Both the position numbers and the translations under genes were made by a program. The notes below the pieces were generated by a model that ran no database searches, was not told the DNA's origin, and was given only the letters and a program-made list of their open reading frames with translations. This document shows positions 1-9,683 of a stretch of DNA of 64,000 nt, piece after piece. The DNA lies in the NCBI RefSeq assembly GCF_900167155.1, contig NZ_FUXU01000009.1, positions 1 through 64,000 on the forward strand, written 5' to 3'. The stretch's first letter is position 1. Each line of letters starts with the position of its first letter. Origin of the DNA: Enterovibrio nigricans DSM 22720. GTDB lineage: Bacteria; Pseudomonadota; Gammaproteobacteria; Enterobacterales; Vibrionaceae.

Positions 1-1
1 T

Positions 2-190
2 AAAGGGCAAATGACGCATGTTTTGCGCCATACCTTTGCAAGTCACTATGTCATGAATGGCGGTAACATTGTCAAGCTACGGGACGTGTTAGGCCATAGC
101 GAAATCACGACAACGATGCGCTATGCCCATCTTGCCCCCGACCATCTTGAAGACACGCTTAGACTCAATCCACTTAATCAGCATATGTGA
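2..190 (+). CDS. Tyrosine integrase, C-terminal 62 residues (partial, 5' end outside window)
   Basis: The open frame enters from the left edge and stops with TGA. It carries the end of a tyrosine recombinase catalytic domain: the H-x-x-R box (HVLRHTFASHY), the LGH box (VLGHSEITTT) and the nucleophile context MRYAHLAPDHL with Tyr in the usual place. The tail resembles P2-type and related prophage or island integrases, which cut and rejoin DNA at a tRNA 3' end. It lies about 150 bp from a tRNA-Trp-derived att site, as expected for the int end of an integrated element. Which element it belongs to cannot be told, because the rest is upstream of the window. Confidence 0.9.
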   Translation, partial: KGQMTHVLRHTFASHYVMNGGNIVKLRDVLGHSEITTTMRYAHLAPDHLEDTLRLNPLNQHM

Positions 191-208
191 ATATATATCA
201 ACCAAACA

Positions 209-241
209 AAAGCCCTTACGATACCGTGAGGGCTTTATTTT
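209..241 (+). terminator. Rho-independent terminator after the integrase
   Basis: A 12-bp perfect stem (209-220 with 225-236, tetraloop ATAC) is followed by ATTTTT. It lies 18 bases after the integrase stop codon. Confidence 0.85.
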
Positions 242-340
242 TCGGTTCTTATCCGCTTGATTTTAATGAAAAGAAATAAAATACAATGAAAAACGTTTTT
301 AGCCATTTTTAAGTGGTTGTTTAATCTAGTGGTAATGTAG

Positions 341-387
341 AATTCCAAATCCGCGTGTTGGGAGTTCGAATCTCTCCACCCCTGCCA
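341..387 (+). other. Attachment site: 3' part of tRNA-Trp (att core)
   Basis: Bases 342-387 read as the 3' portion of tRNA-Trp: the CCA anticodon in TTCCAAA, the 3' strand of the anticodon stem, variable loop, T-arm (GGGAG / TTCGAAT / CTCTC), acceptor strand CACCCCT, discriminator G and encoded CCA. The matching 5' half is missing: no AGGGGTG acceptor strand, and the bases just upstream do not pair with the anticodon stem. This is the pattern left when an element integrates in the tRNA 3' end and duplicates it, so the intact gene should lie at the far end of the element, outside the window. The rest of 191-517 holds two terminators and the crcB upstream region. Confidence 0.85.
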
Positions 388-396
388 CATTTAAGG

Positions 397-422
397 CCTC
401 AGCAGAAATGCTGGGGCTTTTT
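397..422 (+). terminator. Terminator following the tRNA-Trp fragment
   Basis: An 8-bp stem (CCTCAGCA, 397-404, with TGCTGGGG, 409-416, one G-T pair) has a GAAA loop and a T run. It is probably the chromosomal tRNA-Trp terminator, displaced with the tRNA 3' end by integration. Confidence 0.75.
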
Positions 423-556
423 CATATCTGTCATATACTACGTCAACCGCTCTTCTCATTTCTGCGCAAAACTTATTATTCCATTTATCGATTTAGCACT
501 CGTTGTTTTAAGGGCGTATGATATGCCTAATTAAAAATCCATCACGGTTACCGCTA

Positions 557-940
557 ATGAATCAAGCCATATTGCTTCTCTATATTGGACTTGGCGGCGC
601 ATTCGGCGCTTGCTCTCGCTATTTGATCTCCGAACTCTGCGTTATGTTGTTGGGCCGAGGATTCCCATATGGAACATTGACAGTGAATGTGGTTGGCTCA
701 TTTATCATGGGACTCCTCGTTGCGGGCTTGGAGCAGGAGACGTTTGGGCCTGGGCCTTGGAGGCACCTGATCGGGTTAGGCTTCCTTGGTGCGCTGACGA
801 CTTTCTCTACGTTCTCTATGGATAACGTTTTGCTTTTGCAGCAAGGTGAGTGGTTCAAGATGGGATTAAACATCGTGCTCAATGTATTCGTATGTATCTT
901 TGCTGCATGGGCCGGCTTTCAGCTACTTATGCGCGGTTAG
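557..940 (+). CDS. crcB: Fluoride-specific ion channel CrcB/FluC
   Basis: A 127-residue membrane protein with about four hydrophobic helices and the CrcB signatures GGAFGACSRY near the N-terminus, GTLTVNVVGSF, and GLGFLGALTTFSTFS, where the family's Phe-box and sodium-site residues lie. Members form dual-topology dimers in the inner membrane and let toxic fluoride leave the cell. The start at 557 gives the usual family length. An upstream in-frame ATG at 518 would add 13 residues and has an AAGGG at short spacing, so the start is not certain. The gene stands alone between the att site and the thiamine operon. Identification by family motifs is firm. Confidence 0.93.
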   Translation: MNQAILLLYIGLGGAFGACSRYLISELCVMLLGRGFPYGTLTVNVVGSFIMGLLVAGLEQETFGPGPWRHLIGLGFLGALTTFSTFSMDNVLLLQQGEWFKMGLNIVLNVFVCIFAAWAGFQLLMRG

Positions 941-995
941 TCACGTTTACAGATGTTGAGATGAGATAGCGCATTTCTTATACTGGATTTTGATA

Positions 996-3113
<2,118 letters not shown>

Positions 3114-3122
3114 GGAGGAGGC

Positions 3123-3803
3123 ATGAACCCTTCTCTTTGTATTGAGCGTTCGGTTTTTCCTCGTATGGAAGGGGGCATAGGCCCTTTGTATCCGGTCGTC
3201 GATGATGTTGCCTTGTTAAAGCGTCTTTTGGCATTGGGTGTTAGAACAGTGCAACTTAGGGTGAAAGATCCTGAGCGTCCGGATCTTGATGCCATGATCC
3301 AAGAAGTGGTGAGGTGTGGACGGCTTTGCAGTGCACAGGTATTTATTAACGATCATTGGCAAAAAGCGCTAGCGGCAGGTGCGTATGGCATTCACTTGGG
3401 GCAGGACGATCTGAAAACCGCAGATCTTGATGCTATCGCTAATGCAGGGATTCGTCTTGGTGTTTCAACGCGTACTGCGGACGAGTTGGATTTAGCACTG
3501 TCTATCCATCCAAGCTATGTCGCCATTGGCCATATTTTCCCAACTCCGACCAAGCAGATGCCAACGCCGCCGCAAGGTGTGCTGCAGCTCAGCAAGCACC
3601 TGAAAACGGTTAATGGTCGTGTACCGACAGTGGCCATTGGCGGTATTGATTTATCCGTGGCGTCAGAGGTGTGGAAAAGCGGTGTCAATGCAATCGCTGT
3701 CGTGCGTGCCGTCACACAGTCTTGCGACTTGGCGGCAACACTGCAATCATTCTCTGAAATCTTGAATGAGGAAGCGCGCCATGGCGAAGCAACCACTCTC
3801 TGA
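3123..3803 (+). CDS. thiE: Thiamine-phosphate synthase ThiE
   Basis: ThiE joins hydroxymethylpyrimidine diphosphate and thiazole phosphate carboxylate to give thiamine phosphate. The 226-residue TIM-barrel protein shows the family features QLRVKD, FINDHWQKAL, GIHLGQDDL, a GHIFPTPTKQ segment and the C-terminal phosphate-binding VAIGGI loop. AAGGAGG lies just before the ATG, nine bases after the thiC stop. Its 3' end overlaps thiF by 23 bases, so the two are probably translationally coupled. It is a stand-alone ThiE, not fused to ThiD. Confidence 0.96.
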   Translation: MNPSLCIERSVFPRMEGGIGPLYPVVDDVALLKRLLALGVRTVQLRVKDPERPDLDAMIQEVVRCGRLCSAQVFINDHWQKALAAGAYGIHLGQDDLKTADLDAIANAGIRLGVSTRTADELDLALSIHPSYVAIGHIFPTPTKQMPTPPQGVLQLSKHLKTVNGRVPTVAIGGIDLSVASEVWKSGVNAIAVVRAVTQSCDLAATLQSFSEILNEEARHGEATTL

Positions 3804-4572
3804 TTTGGCGTTTCAGCGTTACAGTCGACAAATCATGCTGTCCGAATGGGGGGAAGATAATCAAAATGCCTTGGCTAACGCCAAGGTGTTGATTGTTGGT
3901 TGTGGCGGTCTCGGTACGGCAGCTGGCTTGTACCTGTCTGGTGCGGGTGTGGGTCAGCTTGTATTGGCGGATGATGACAGTTTAGAACTATCGAACTTTT
4001 CTCGGCAGGTGGCTTATCGCGAAAGTGACTTAGGCTGCAACAAGGCGTCAGCACTCGCTGGGCAGTTAACTGCACTGAATAGCGAGAGTCTTTGCCGTGT
4101 TGTGAAAAGACGCTTAGATGGCATGTCACTGTCTTTGGAAGTGTCGCTAGCCGATGTGGTACTCGATTGCAGTGATAACATGGAGACGCGGCAAGCCGTA
4201 AACCTAGCGTGTGCTGAGAACGATACGCCGCTCGTTGCTGGAGCGGCCATTGGTTGGCAAGGTCAGCTAATGGTGTTTGATTTTTCACGTCAGCCTTCAC
4301 CGTGTTATCACTGTCTGTTTCCCATCGATGAAGAGGCCACACCACGAAACTGTCAAAGTGCGGGTGTAGTAGGCCCTATCGTCGGTGCCATTGGTACCTT
4401 TCAGGCATTGGAAGCTGTGAAGTTGTTGATGAACCAAAGCCAGTCACCGTCTTCTTTTTATCAGTTAGATGGCAAAACGCTAAGTTTGCGCTCGATGAAG
4501 GTACCTTGCGATCCAACTTGCAGCGTCTGTCAGCGTGTTAACACGGAGGTACCAAATGCAGATTTGGCTTAA
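3781..4572 (+). CDS. thiF: ThiS adenylyltransferase ThiF
   Basis: ThiF adenylates the C-terminal Gly-Gly of ThiS and then helps convert it to the thiocarboxylate that donates sulfur to the thiazole ring. The 263-residue protein has the nucleotide-binding VLIVGCGGLGT motif, the LADDD acidic segment, DCSDNMETR, two zinc cysteine pairs (CYHC and the later CDPTCSVC), and RNCQSAG, where the catalytic Cys lies. An ATG at 3766 is in frame, but GAGGAAG at 3767-3773 places the real start at 3781, matching the family N-terminus (RYSRQI close to the start). It overlaps thiE and thiS. Confidence 0.95.
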   Translation: MAKQPLSDLAFQRYSRQIMLSEWGEDNQNALANAKVLIVGCGGLGTAAGLYLSGAGVGQLVLADDDSLELSNFSRQVAYRESDLGCNKASALAGQLTALNSESLCRVVKRRLDGMSLSLEVSLADVVLDCSDNMETRQAVNLACAENDTPLVAGAAIGWQGQLMVFDFSRQPSPCYHCLFPIDEEATPRNCQSAGVVGPIVGAIGTFQALEAVKLLMNQSQSPSSFYQLDGKTLSLRSMKVPCDPTCSVCQRVNTEVPNADLA

Positions 4573-4756
4573 TGAAAAGGCATATTCGCCGTCTGCTGCC
4601 AGCAACATTTTGGCTCTGGTGGCGGAGCTAGAATTACCAGAAAAGGCCGTTGCCATTGCGATAGATGGTGACATTATTCCCCGTAGCCAGTGGCAGGAAA
4701 CCACACTGACCGACGGAATTCAGGTTGCAGTGTTCCAGGCGATTGCCGGAGGTTAG
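4556..4756 (+). CDS. thiS: Sulfur carrier protein ThiS
   Basis: A 66-residue ubiquitin-like protein starting MQIWLNEK and ending AIAGG. The terminal Gly-Gly is the site that ThiF adenylates and that carries the sulfur for ThiG. The start at 4556 is set by GGAGG at 4545-4549; the frame is open from 4535. It overlaps the end of thiF by 17 bases and ends two bases before thiG. Confidence 0.95.
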   Translation: MQIWLNEKAYSPSAASNILALVAELELPEKAVAIAIDGDIIPRSQWQETTLTDGIQVAVFQAIAGG

Positions 4757-4758
4757 TC

Positions 4759-5529
4759 ATGTTAAAGATTGCCGATAAAACCTTTTCTTCTCGCTTGTTT
4801 ACGGGAACGGGAAAATTCTCAGGCACCCAGATGATGGCAGACAGCCTGATCGCGAGTGGCTCTGAATTGGTGACCATGGCACTAAAGCGCGTGGATATCC
4901 AAAATCGTGACGATGATATTCTCGCACCACTGATTGCTTCTGGGGTAAATCTACTGCCAAACACCTCTGGCGCGAAAACTGCCAAGGAAGCAATTTTTGC
5001 CGCGCGTTTGGCACGCGAAGCTCTTGGAACAAACTGGCTGAAGTTGGAAATTCACCCCGATCCGAAATATTTGATGCCCGATCCGATTGAAACCCTCAAA
5101 GCCGCGGAGGCTTTGGTAAAAGAAGGTTTTGTGGTACTGCCTTATTGCCATGCCGATCCCGTGTTGTGCAAGCATCTTGAGGAAGTGGGGTGTGCCGCTG
5201 TTATGCCGCTTGGTGCACCGATAGGGAGCAATAAAGGCCTTGTCTCACGCGACTTTCTCGACATCATTATTGATCAGGCGAAGGTGCCTGTGGTGGTGGA
5301 TGCGGGGATTGGAGCACCTTCCCATGCGGCCGAAGCGATGGAGAAAGGGGCGGATGCGGTCTTGGTTAATACAGCTATCGCCGCCGCCGCCAACCCAGTT
5401 GCCATGGCACAGGCGTTTAAGATAGCGGTAGAAGCGGGTCGTATGGCGTATGAAGCAGGACTTGCAGGTCAAGTCAGGCATGCGGTAGCGTCCAGCCCAT
5501 TGACCTCTTTCCTTGATAAATTGGCGTAA
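4759..5529 (+). CDS. thiG: Thiazole synthase ThiG
   Basis: ThiG condenses deoxyxylulose phosphate, dehydroglycine and the ThiS thiocarboxylate to form the thiazole phosphate ring. The 256-residue barrel begins [20 protein letters not shown] and has the Schiff-base lysine region ([11 protein letters not shown]), [18 protein letters not shown] and [11 protein letters not shown]. An open frame reaches back to 4690 inside thiS, but the family N-terminus and the GGAGG at 4748-4752 set the start at 4759. In aerobic relatives such as Bacillus the glycine step uses ThiO; here the neighbour is thiH, so dehydroglycine comes from tyrosine. Confidence 0.96.
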   Translation: MLKIADKTFSSRLFTGTGKFSGTQMMADSLIASGSELVTMALKRVDIQNRDDDILAPLIASGVNLLPNTSGAKTAKEAIFAARLAREALGTNWLKLEIHPDPKYLMPDPIETLKAAEALVKEGFVVLPYCHADPVLCKHLEEVGCAAVMPLGAPIGSNKGLVSRDFLDIIIDQAKVPVVVDAGIGAPSHAAEAMEKGADAVLVNTAIAAAANPVAMAQAFKIAVEAGRMAYEAGLAGQVRHAVASSPLTSFLDKLA

Positions 5530-5543
5530 AGGTGGAAACAAGG

Positions 5544-6656
5544 ATGAGTTTTTCAACTTATTGGGAAACGCAGGATTGGGATGATATCCGTCTGTCCATT
5601 GGCGCAAAGACAGAGGCAGATGTGCTTCGCGCGCTTGCTAAACCGAAGCGCGATTTGGAGGACTTCAAAGCTTTGATTTCTCCGGCGGCAGACGCTCACT
5701 TAGAAAACATGGCACAGCAAGCGGCGGCACTGACCCGTCGACGCTTTGGCTATACGGTGAACTTCTATGTACCACTGTATCTGTCGAACCTGTGTGCAAA
5801 CGCCTGTACGTATTGTGGCTTTTCGATGGAAAACCGCATCAAGCGCCGTACTCTGTCGGCTGATGAGATCGAGCGTGAATGCCATGCCATCAAAGGCATG
5901 AATTTTGACAGCATTTTGCTGGTGACCGGCGAACACCAAACCAAAGTTGGGATGGCGTATTTTCGTGAGGCATTACCTGCGATTAAACGTCATTTCAGCT
6001 ATTTGGCGATGGAAGTGCAGCCGCTTGAAGAAGCGGAATATGCGGAGCTTAAAGGCCTAGGTTTGGATGCGGTCATGGTGTATCAGGAAACCTATAACCG
6101 AGCGACTTACGGTGAGCATCACCTTCGGGGAAACAAGACCGACTTTGCTTATCGACTCGATACAGCGGACAGGTTAGCTCGTGCGGGTATCGACAAGATA
6201 GGCATCGGTGCTCTGATAGGTCTTGATGATTGGCGTACGGACAGTTTTTTTGTTGCCAGCCACCTAGATTATTTGGAGCGGACCTATTGGCGTAGTCGCT
6301 ATTCGATTTCGTTCCCACGTCTTCGTCCTTGTGAAGGCGCTGTTCAACCGAAATCCGTGATGAATGACAGGCAACTGGTGCAACTTATCTGTGCGTACCG
6401 TCTGTTAAATCAGGAAGTTGAACTTTCGTTGTCTACTCGCGAATCCCCCGCGTTTCGCGACAAAGTGCTACCTCTTGGGATCACGACCATGTCGGCAGCA
6501 TCCAAGACCCAACCGGGCGGCTATGCTGACGATGAGCCAGAGCTTGAGCAGTTTGCCGTGTCGGATGAGCGCAGTGCGGCAGCGGTTGCACAGGCGGTGA
6601 AAGCGGCAGGATTTGACGTGGTCTGGAAAGATTGGGACCCGTCGTATTCTGGCTAG
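5544..6656 (+). CDS. thiH: Tyrosine lyase / dehydroglycine synthase ThiH
   Basis: ThiH is a radical SAM enzyme that cleaves tyrosine to p-cresol and dehydroglycine for thiazole synthesis. The 370-residue protein has the C-x3-C-x2-C cluster motif in NLCANACTYCGFSM (about residues 82-95) and the family segments GEHQTKVG and EVQPLEEAEY. The frame is open from a GTG at 5532, but AAAGGTGG at 5528-5535 fits the ATG at 5544 and gives the N-terminus seen in E. coli (MSFSTYWETQDWDDIR). It is the last gene of the thiamine operon and is followed by a strong terminator. Confidence 0.95.
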   Translation: MSFSTYWETQDWDDIRLSIGAKTEADVLRALAKPKRDLEDFKALISPAADAHLENMAQQAAALTRRRFGYTVNFYVPLYLSNLCANACTYCGFSMENRIKRRTLSADEIERECHAIKGMNFDSILLVTGEHQTKVGMAYFREALPAIKRHFSYLAMEVQPLEEAEYAELKGLGLDAVMVYQETYNRATYGEHHLRGNKTDFAYRLDTADRLARAGIDKIGIGALIGLDDWRTDSFFVASHLDYLERTYWRSRYSISFPRLRPCEGAVQPKSVMNDRQLVQLICAYRLLNQEVELSLSTRESPAFRDKVLPLGITTMSAASKTQPGGYADDEPELEQFAVSDERSAAAVAQAVKAAGFDVVWKDWDPSYSG

Positions 6657-6678
6657 CCATCGGAAAGGACAAAGAAAA

Positions 6679-6712
6679 TAAAAAGAGCACCCTGCGGTGC
6701 TCTTTTCTTTTG
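6679..6712. terminator. Bidirectional terminator between thiH and the aminopeptidase gene
   Basis: AAAAGAGCACC / GGTGCTCTTTT form an 11-bp stem with A and T tracts on both sides, so it can end both the thi operon and the convergent aminopeptidase transcript. Confidence 0.85.
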
Positions 6713-6721
6713 AAGCAGTGC

Positions 6722-8509
6722 TTATCGAGACAGCGTCGCCGTTGCCTGCTCAAGCCATGCCAGATCCGTACCGACCAGAGACGGACTGACGTCCAGCCAC
6801 ACTTTTTGGTGATAATCATTCCACCAAGCGATTTCACTGTCAGTTAGAAGCGATACGTCCACTAATCGGCGATCGATAGGCGCGCGGGTTAGCGATTCGA
6901 AGCCAAGAACTGTCATGTCGCCTGATGTTGGTACTTCCACGACCAATTCGAGGTTCTCGATACGGATACCGAACGCATCCGCGCGATAGTAACCTGGCTC
7001 GTTCGACAGCACCATGCCCGGCAGCAATGCCACGGTATTTGGTGCTTTGGCAATACGCTGAGGGCCTTCGTGAACACTCAGGAAGTGACCGACGCCATGG
7101 CCTGTACCGTGGTCATAATCAAAGCCGTGAGCCCACAAGTGTTGGCGTGCCAATGCATCCAGTTGGCTGCCAGCGGTGCCTTTCGGGAAGCGTGCGGTTG
7201 CCAGCGCAATGTGGCCTTTTAGCACCAAGGTGAATGCGGTTTTTACATCGTTGTCGCATTCGCCAATCGCTATAGTGCGGGTAATATCAGTGGTGCCGTC
7301 TGGGTACTGGCCGCCTGAGTCCACCAGATACACATTGTTCAGCTCAAGGTTGCTTGGGGCTGGTTGGTTCAGGTGGTTGTAGTGACACATGGCCGCGTTG
7401 CCGCCCGCTGCTGAAATGGTGTCAAAGCTTAAATCGGCTAAGGTTTGATCCTGCTCACGGAAGCTGTACAGCTTGTCAGAAAGCTCGGCTTCGTCCGCTA
7501 GATTGCCTGCAGCAACGTCGCTATCCAACCAAGCTAGAAAGCGGCTTACTGCTACACCATCGCGGATATGACTGGCTTTCATACCGGCTATTTCCGTCGC
7601 ATTCTTCGCCGCTTTGGGCAGCATGCACGGGTCTGTGGCGTGTTTGATGTTTGCGCCATGTTGGCTCAGTACTTGGCTTGCCCACGCATTGCTGGTCATC
7701 GGATCAACCAGAACGGTTTGACCGCCAAATGCTGCGAGTGCAGATTCCATCGCGTCTGGAGAGGCTACAGTCACCCCTTCGCCAACATGTTCGTCAAAGT
7801 CATCAGGAAGACGACTTGGATCGATAAACAGGGTGACATCGCCATTGGATGAGACGATAGCACTGGATAACAACACGGGCAGTCGAGATACATCGCCACC
7901 GCGAATGTTTAGTAGCCAGCAAACGCTGTCCAATTGACTCAAAAGTGCGGCGTTTGCGCCGGCTATCGCTATAACTTCGCCAATTTGTGCGCGTTTATCT
8001 GCACTGCCTTGGCCAACGAAATCATTGCTCATCAGGCGAGCTTGCGTCAGCAGAGGTTTTGGACGGTCATGCCAAAGCGTATCGATGGGGTTGTTATCGA
8101 TGTGTGCCAGTGTCAGTTTGCCAGCCACGGCCTGCTCGGCATTCATAAGCCAGTTGGCACTGTGAAGGCGGGTATCTACAGCCACTTTGCTTCCTGGTGC
8201 CAGATTGTCTTGCAGCCATTGTAGGGCGGGCTCTTCTATCAGGTGGCGGTATTCAAAAATTTCTCCCGGCACTTGTTTGCGAACCTGAACCGTATAACGA
8301 CCATCAACAAAGACAGCCGCGCTTTCACGGGTGATCACCGCTGCACCCGCAGAGCCGGTAAAACCGGTAATCCAATGGAGGCGTTCGTTGTGCGCGGGAA
8401 TATACTCTCCAAGAAATTCGTCTTCGTGCGGAATAATCAGAGCGTCCAGTGCCTGATCGTTCAACCAGCGTCGTAATGCATCGACGCGTTCAGCAATAAT
8501 GGCGTGCAT
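6722..8509 (-). CDS. Xaa-Pro aminopeptidase (aminopeptidase P, M24B family, long form)
   Basis: It removes N-terminal residues that precede proline. The 595-residue protein has the three-domain layout of the XPNPEP1-like branch: two creatinase-like N-terminal domains (about 1-310), the pita-bread peptidase domain and a short C-terminal extension. The metal ligands are visible: Asp pair in YLVDSGGQY...TTDITRT, His in HGTGHGVGHFLSVHEG, Glu in NEPGYY and in RIENLEL. At 595 residues it is clearly longer than E. coli PepP (441), so I leave the symbol open. No signal peptide is seen, so it is probably cytosolic. It is a single gene convergent with thiH. Confidence 0.93.
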   Translation of the reverse strand: MHAIIAERVDALRRWLNDQALDALIIPHEDEFLGEYIPAHNERLHWITGFTGSAGAAVITRESAAVFVDGRYTVQVRKQVPGEIFEYRHLIEEPALQWLQDNLAPGSKVAVDTRLHSANWLMNAEQAVAGKLTLAHIDNNPIDTLWHDRPKPLLTQARLMSNDFVGQGSADKRAQIGEVIAIAGANAALLSQLDSVCWLLNIRGGDVSRLPVLLSSAIVSSNGDVTLFIDPSRLPDDFDEHVGEGVTVASPDAMESALAAFGGQTVLVDPMTSNAWASQVLSQHGANIKHATDPCMLPKAAKNATEIAGMKASHIRDGVAVSRFLAWLDSDVAAGNLADEAELSDKLYSFREQDQTLADLSFDTISAAGGNAAMCHYNHLNQPAPSNLELNNVYLVDSGGQYPDGTTDITRTIAIGECDNDVKTAFTLVLKGHIALATARFPKGTAGSQLDALARQHLWAHGFDYDHGTGHGVGHFLSVHEGPQRIAKAPNTVALLPGMVLSNEPGYYRADAFGIRIENLELVVEVPTSGDMTVLGFESLTRAPIDRRLVDVSLLTDSEIAWWNDYHQKVWLDVSPSLVGTDLAWLEQATATLSR

Positions 8510-8614
8510 TTTGTCGTCCTATTGGTAATACCGACTTCCCGTTACGCCAATGATATGACCATTGTCGTGGGCATGGGGGCTAACTAAAAATACGTACGTT
8601 CTTGATAGCATAAG

Positions 8615-9583
8615 CTATCTGTTTTCCTCTGCCGCTGCAATTTCCGTCATCTGCCGACAACGAGAAATAATCAACTGCCGTAGCCATTGATGGCCAGGGT
8701 CATTTTGCTGGCTTTGGTGCCAGAACAAGGTATAGGCCATCGGGGGGAGTGGCGTTGGCAACGGAAGTACTTGCAAATCTAATTGTTTAGCAACGGCATT
8801 CGCAAAGTGAGACGGGGAGGTAAACACCAAATCGGTGTGGGTACAAAGACTGGCAGCACTGTTAAAGTCTGGTACGTACATCGCAATATCCCGGTCTAAA
8901 CCTTTTTCTGCGAGCTTATAATCGAGCAACCAACGATCGCTACCATCGCAGCGAACCTGAACGTGTCGTTGTCTGAGATATAATTCCAGATTCCATGGGT
9001 GTGCTAATACGAGGTGCCCTTTGCGTACGATGACACGCTGGTGGTCCTGATATAACTCTTCATAAACAATGCCTTTTGGCGGCATCATTGTCAGCATAGC
9101 ATCCGCCGGATTCAGGTCTTTTCCTGTAATACCAAAATCCACCTCGCCGCGTGCCATGGCATCAAAGGTATGCCTTCCCCACGCTTCGGTATAGAGCGTG
9201 ATAGAAGGCGCCGCATCAAGGATCTCTCCCAAAAAGCGAGGCATGAGCAGAGGGTACGCACTTTCTACCAAGGAGAGATGAAAACGTCGATCGCTGGTGG
9301 CCGAGTCGAATTCGTCCGAAATCGTTAGCCCTTCTACATGTTGTAGCAGGTTTTTGAGCCCAGGCTTGAGCGAGAGAGCTTTTGGCGTTGGGTGAAGACC
9401 ACGCGATGTGCGATTAAAGAGCGGGTCATCAAACTGCTCACGTAATTTGCTTAGGCTCTTGCTGACCGCAGATTGGCTTAAGTGCAGTCGCTGAGAAGCT
9501 CGTGTCACGTTGCATTCTTCCAGCAGCACATGCAAACAAATGAGGAGGCTGAGATCGTAACGCAGGAGTTGGTTCAGGTTCAT
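8615..9583 (-). CDS. LysR-family transcriptional regulator
   Basis: A 322-residue protein with the N-terminal winged helix-turn-helix (LLEECNVTRASQRLHLSQSA, continuing VSKSLSKLREQFDDPLF, residues about 20-57) and a type 2 periplasmic-binding-like effector domain after residue 95. It is divergent from a Bcr/CflA efflux gene, with inverted repeats between them, so it probably controls that gene and itself. The effector is unknown. The DNA-binding end resembles the group that includes LeuO/NhaR-like and other vibrio LysR proteins, but no specific orthologue is recognised. Confidence 0.92.
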   Translation of the reverse strand: MNLNQLLRYDLSLLICLHVLLEECNVTRASQRLHLSQSAVSKSLSKLREQFDDPLFNRTSRGLHPTPKALSLKPGLKNLLQHVEGLTISDEFDSATSDRRFHLSLVESAYPLLMPRFLGEILDAAPSITLYTEAWGRHTFDAMARGEVDFGITGKDLNPADAMLTMMPPKGIVYEELYQDHQRVIVRKGHLVLAHPWNLELYLRQRHVQVRCDGSDRWLLDYKLAEKGLDRDIAMYVPDFNSAASLCTHTDLVFTSPSHFANAVAKQLDLQVLPLPTPLPPMAYTLFWHQSQQNDPGHQWLRQLIISRCRQMTEIAAAEENR

Positions 9584-9591
9584 GAAGTGTT

Positions 9592-9637
9592 ATTCCTATT
9601 TGGAATGTCAGACCTGAATATATACCATTTTTATTCA
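9592..9637. promoter_or_regulatory. Two inverted repeats between the LysR and efflux genes (candidate LysR operators)
   Basis: ATTCC-N5-GGAAT (9592-9606) is a perfect repeat that fits the T-N11-A pattern of LysR sites and lies just upstream of the LysR start codon. TGAATA-N11-TATTCA (9615-9637) is a second perfect 6-bp inverted repeat, 47 bases upstream of the efflux start. Confidence 0.55.
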
Positions 9638-9683
9638 TATCAAAATCTCACTACACTGCACGGCAAATTATCAGGAGTACAGT

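Noticed and set aside
313-387. Complete tRNA gene
   Set aside because: The T-arm and acceptor 3' strand are perfect, but the 5' acceptor strand, D-arm and the 5' side of the anticodon stem do not pair, so it is an att fragment.
510-565. Fluoride riboswitch upstream of crcB
   Set aside because: GGCGTATGATATGCC and a CTAATGA near the start loosely recall the crcB motif, but the conserved GGNGATG block, the second stem and the pseudoknot partners are not formed convincingly.
8243-8476. Plus-strand reading frames inside the aminopeptidase gene
   Set aside because: They lie opposite a well-supported M24B gene, lack ribosome sites and match no family.
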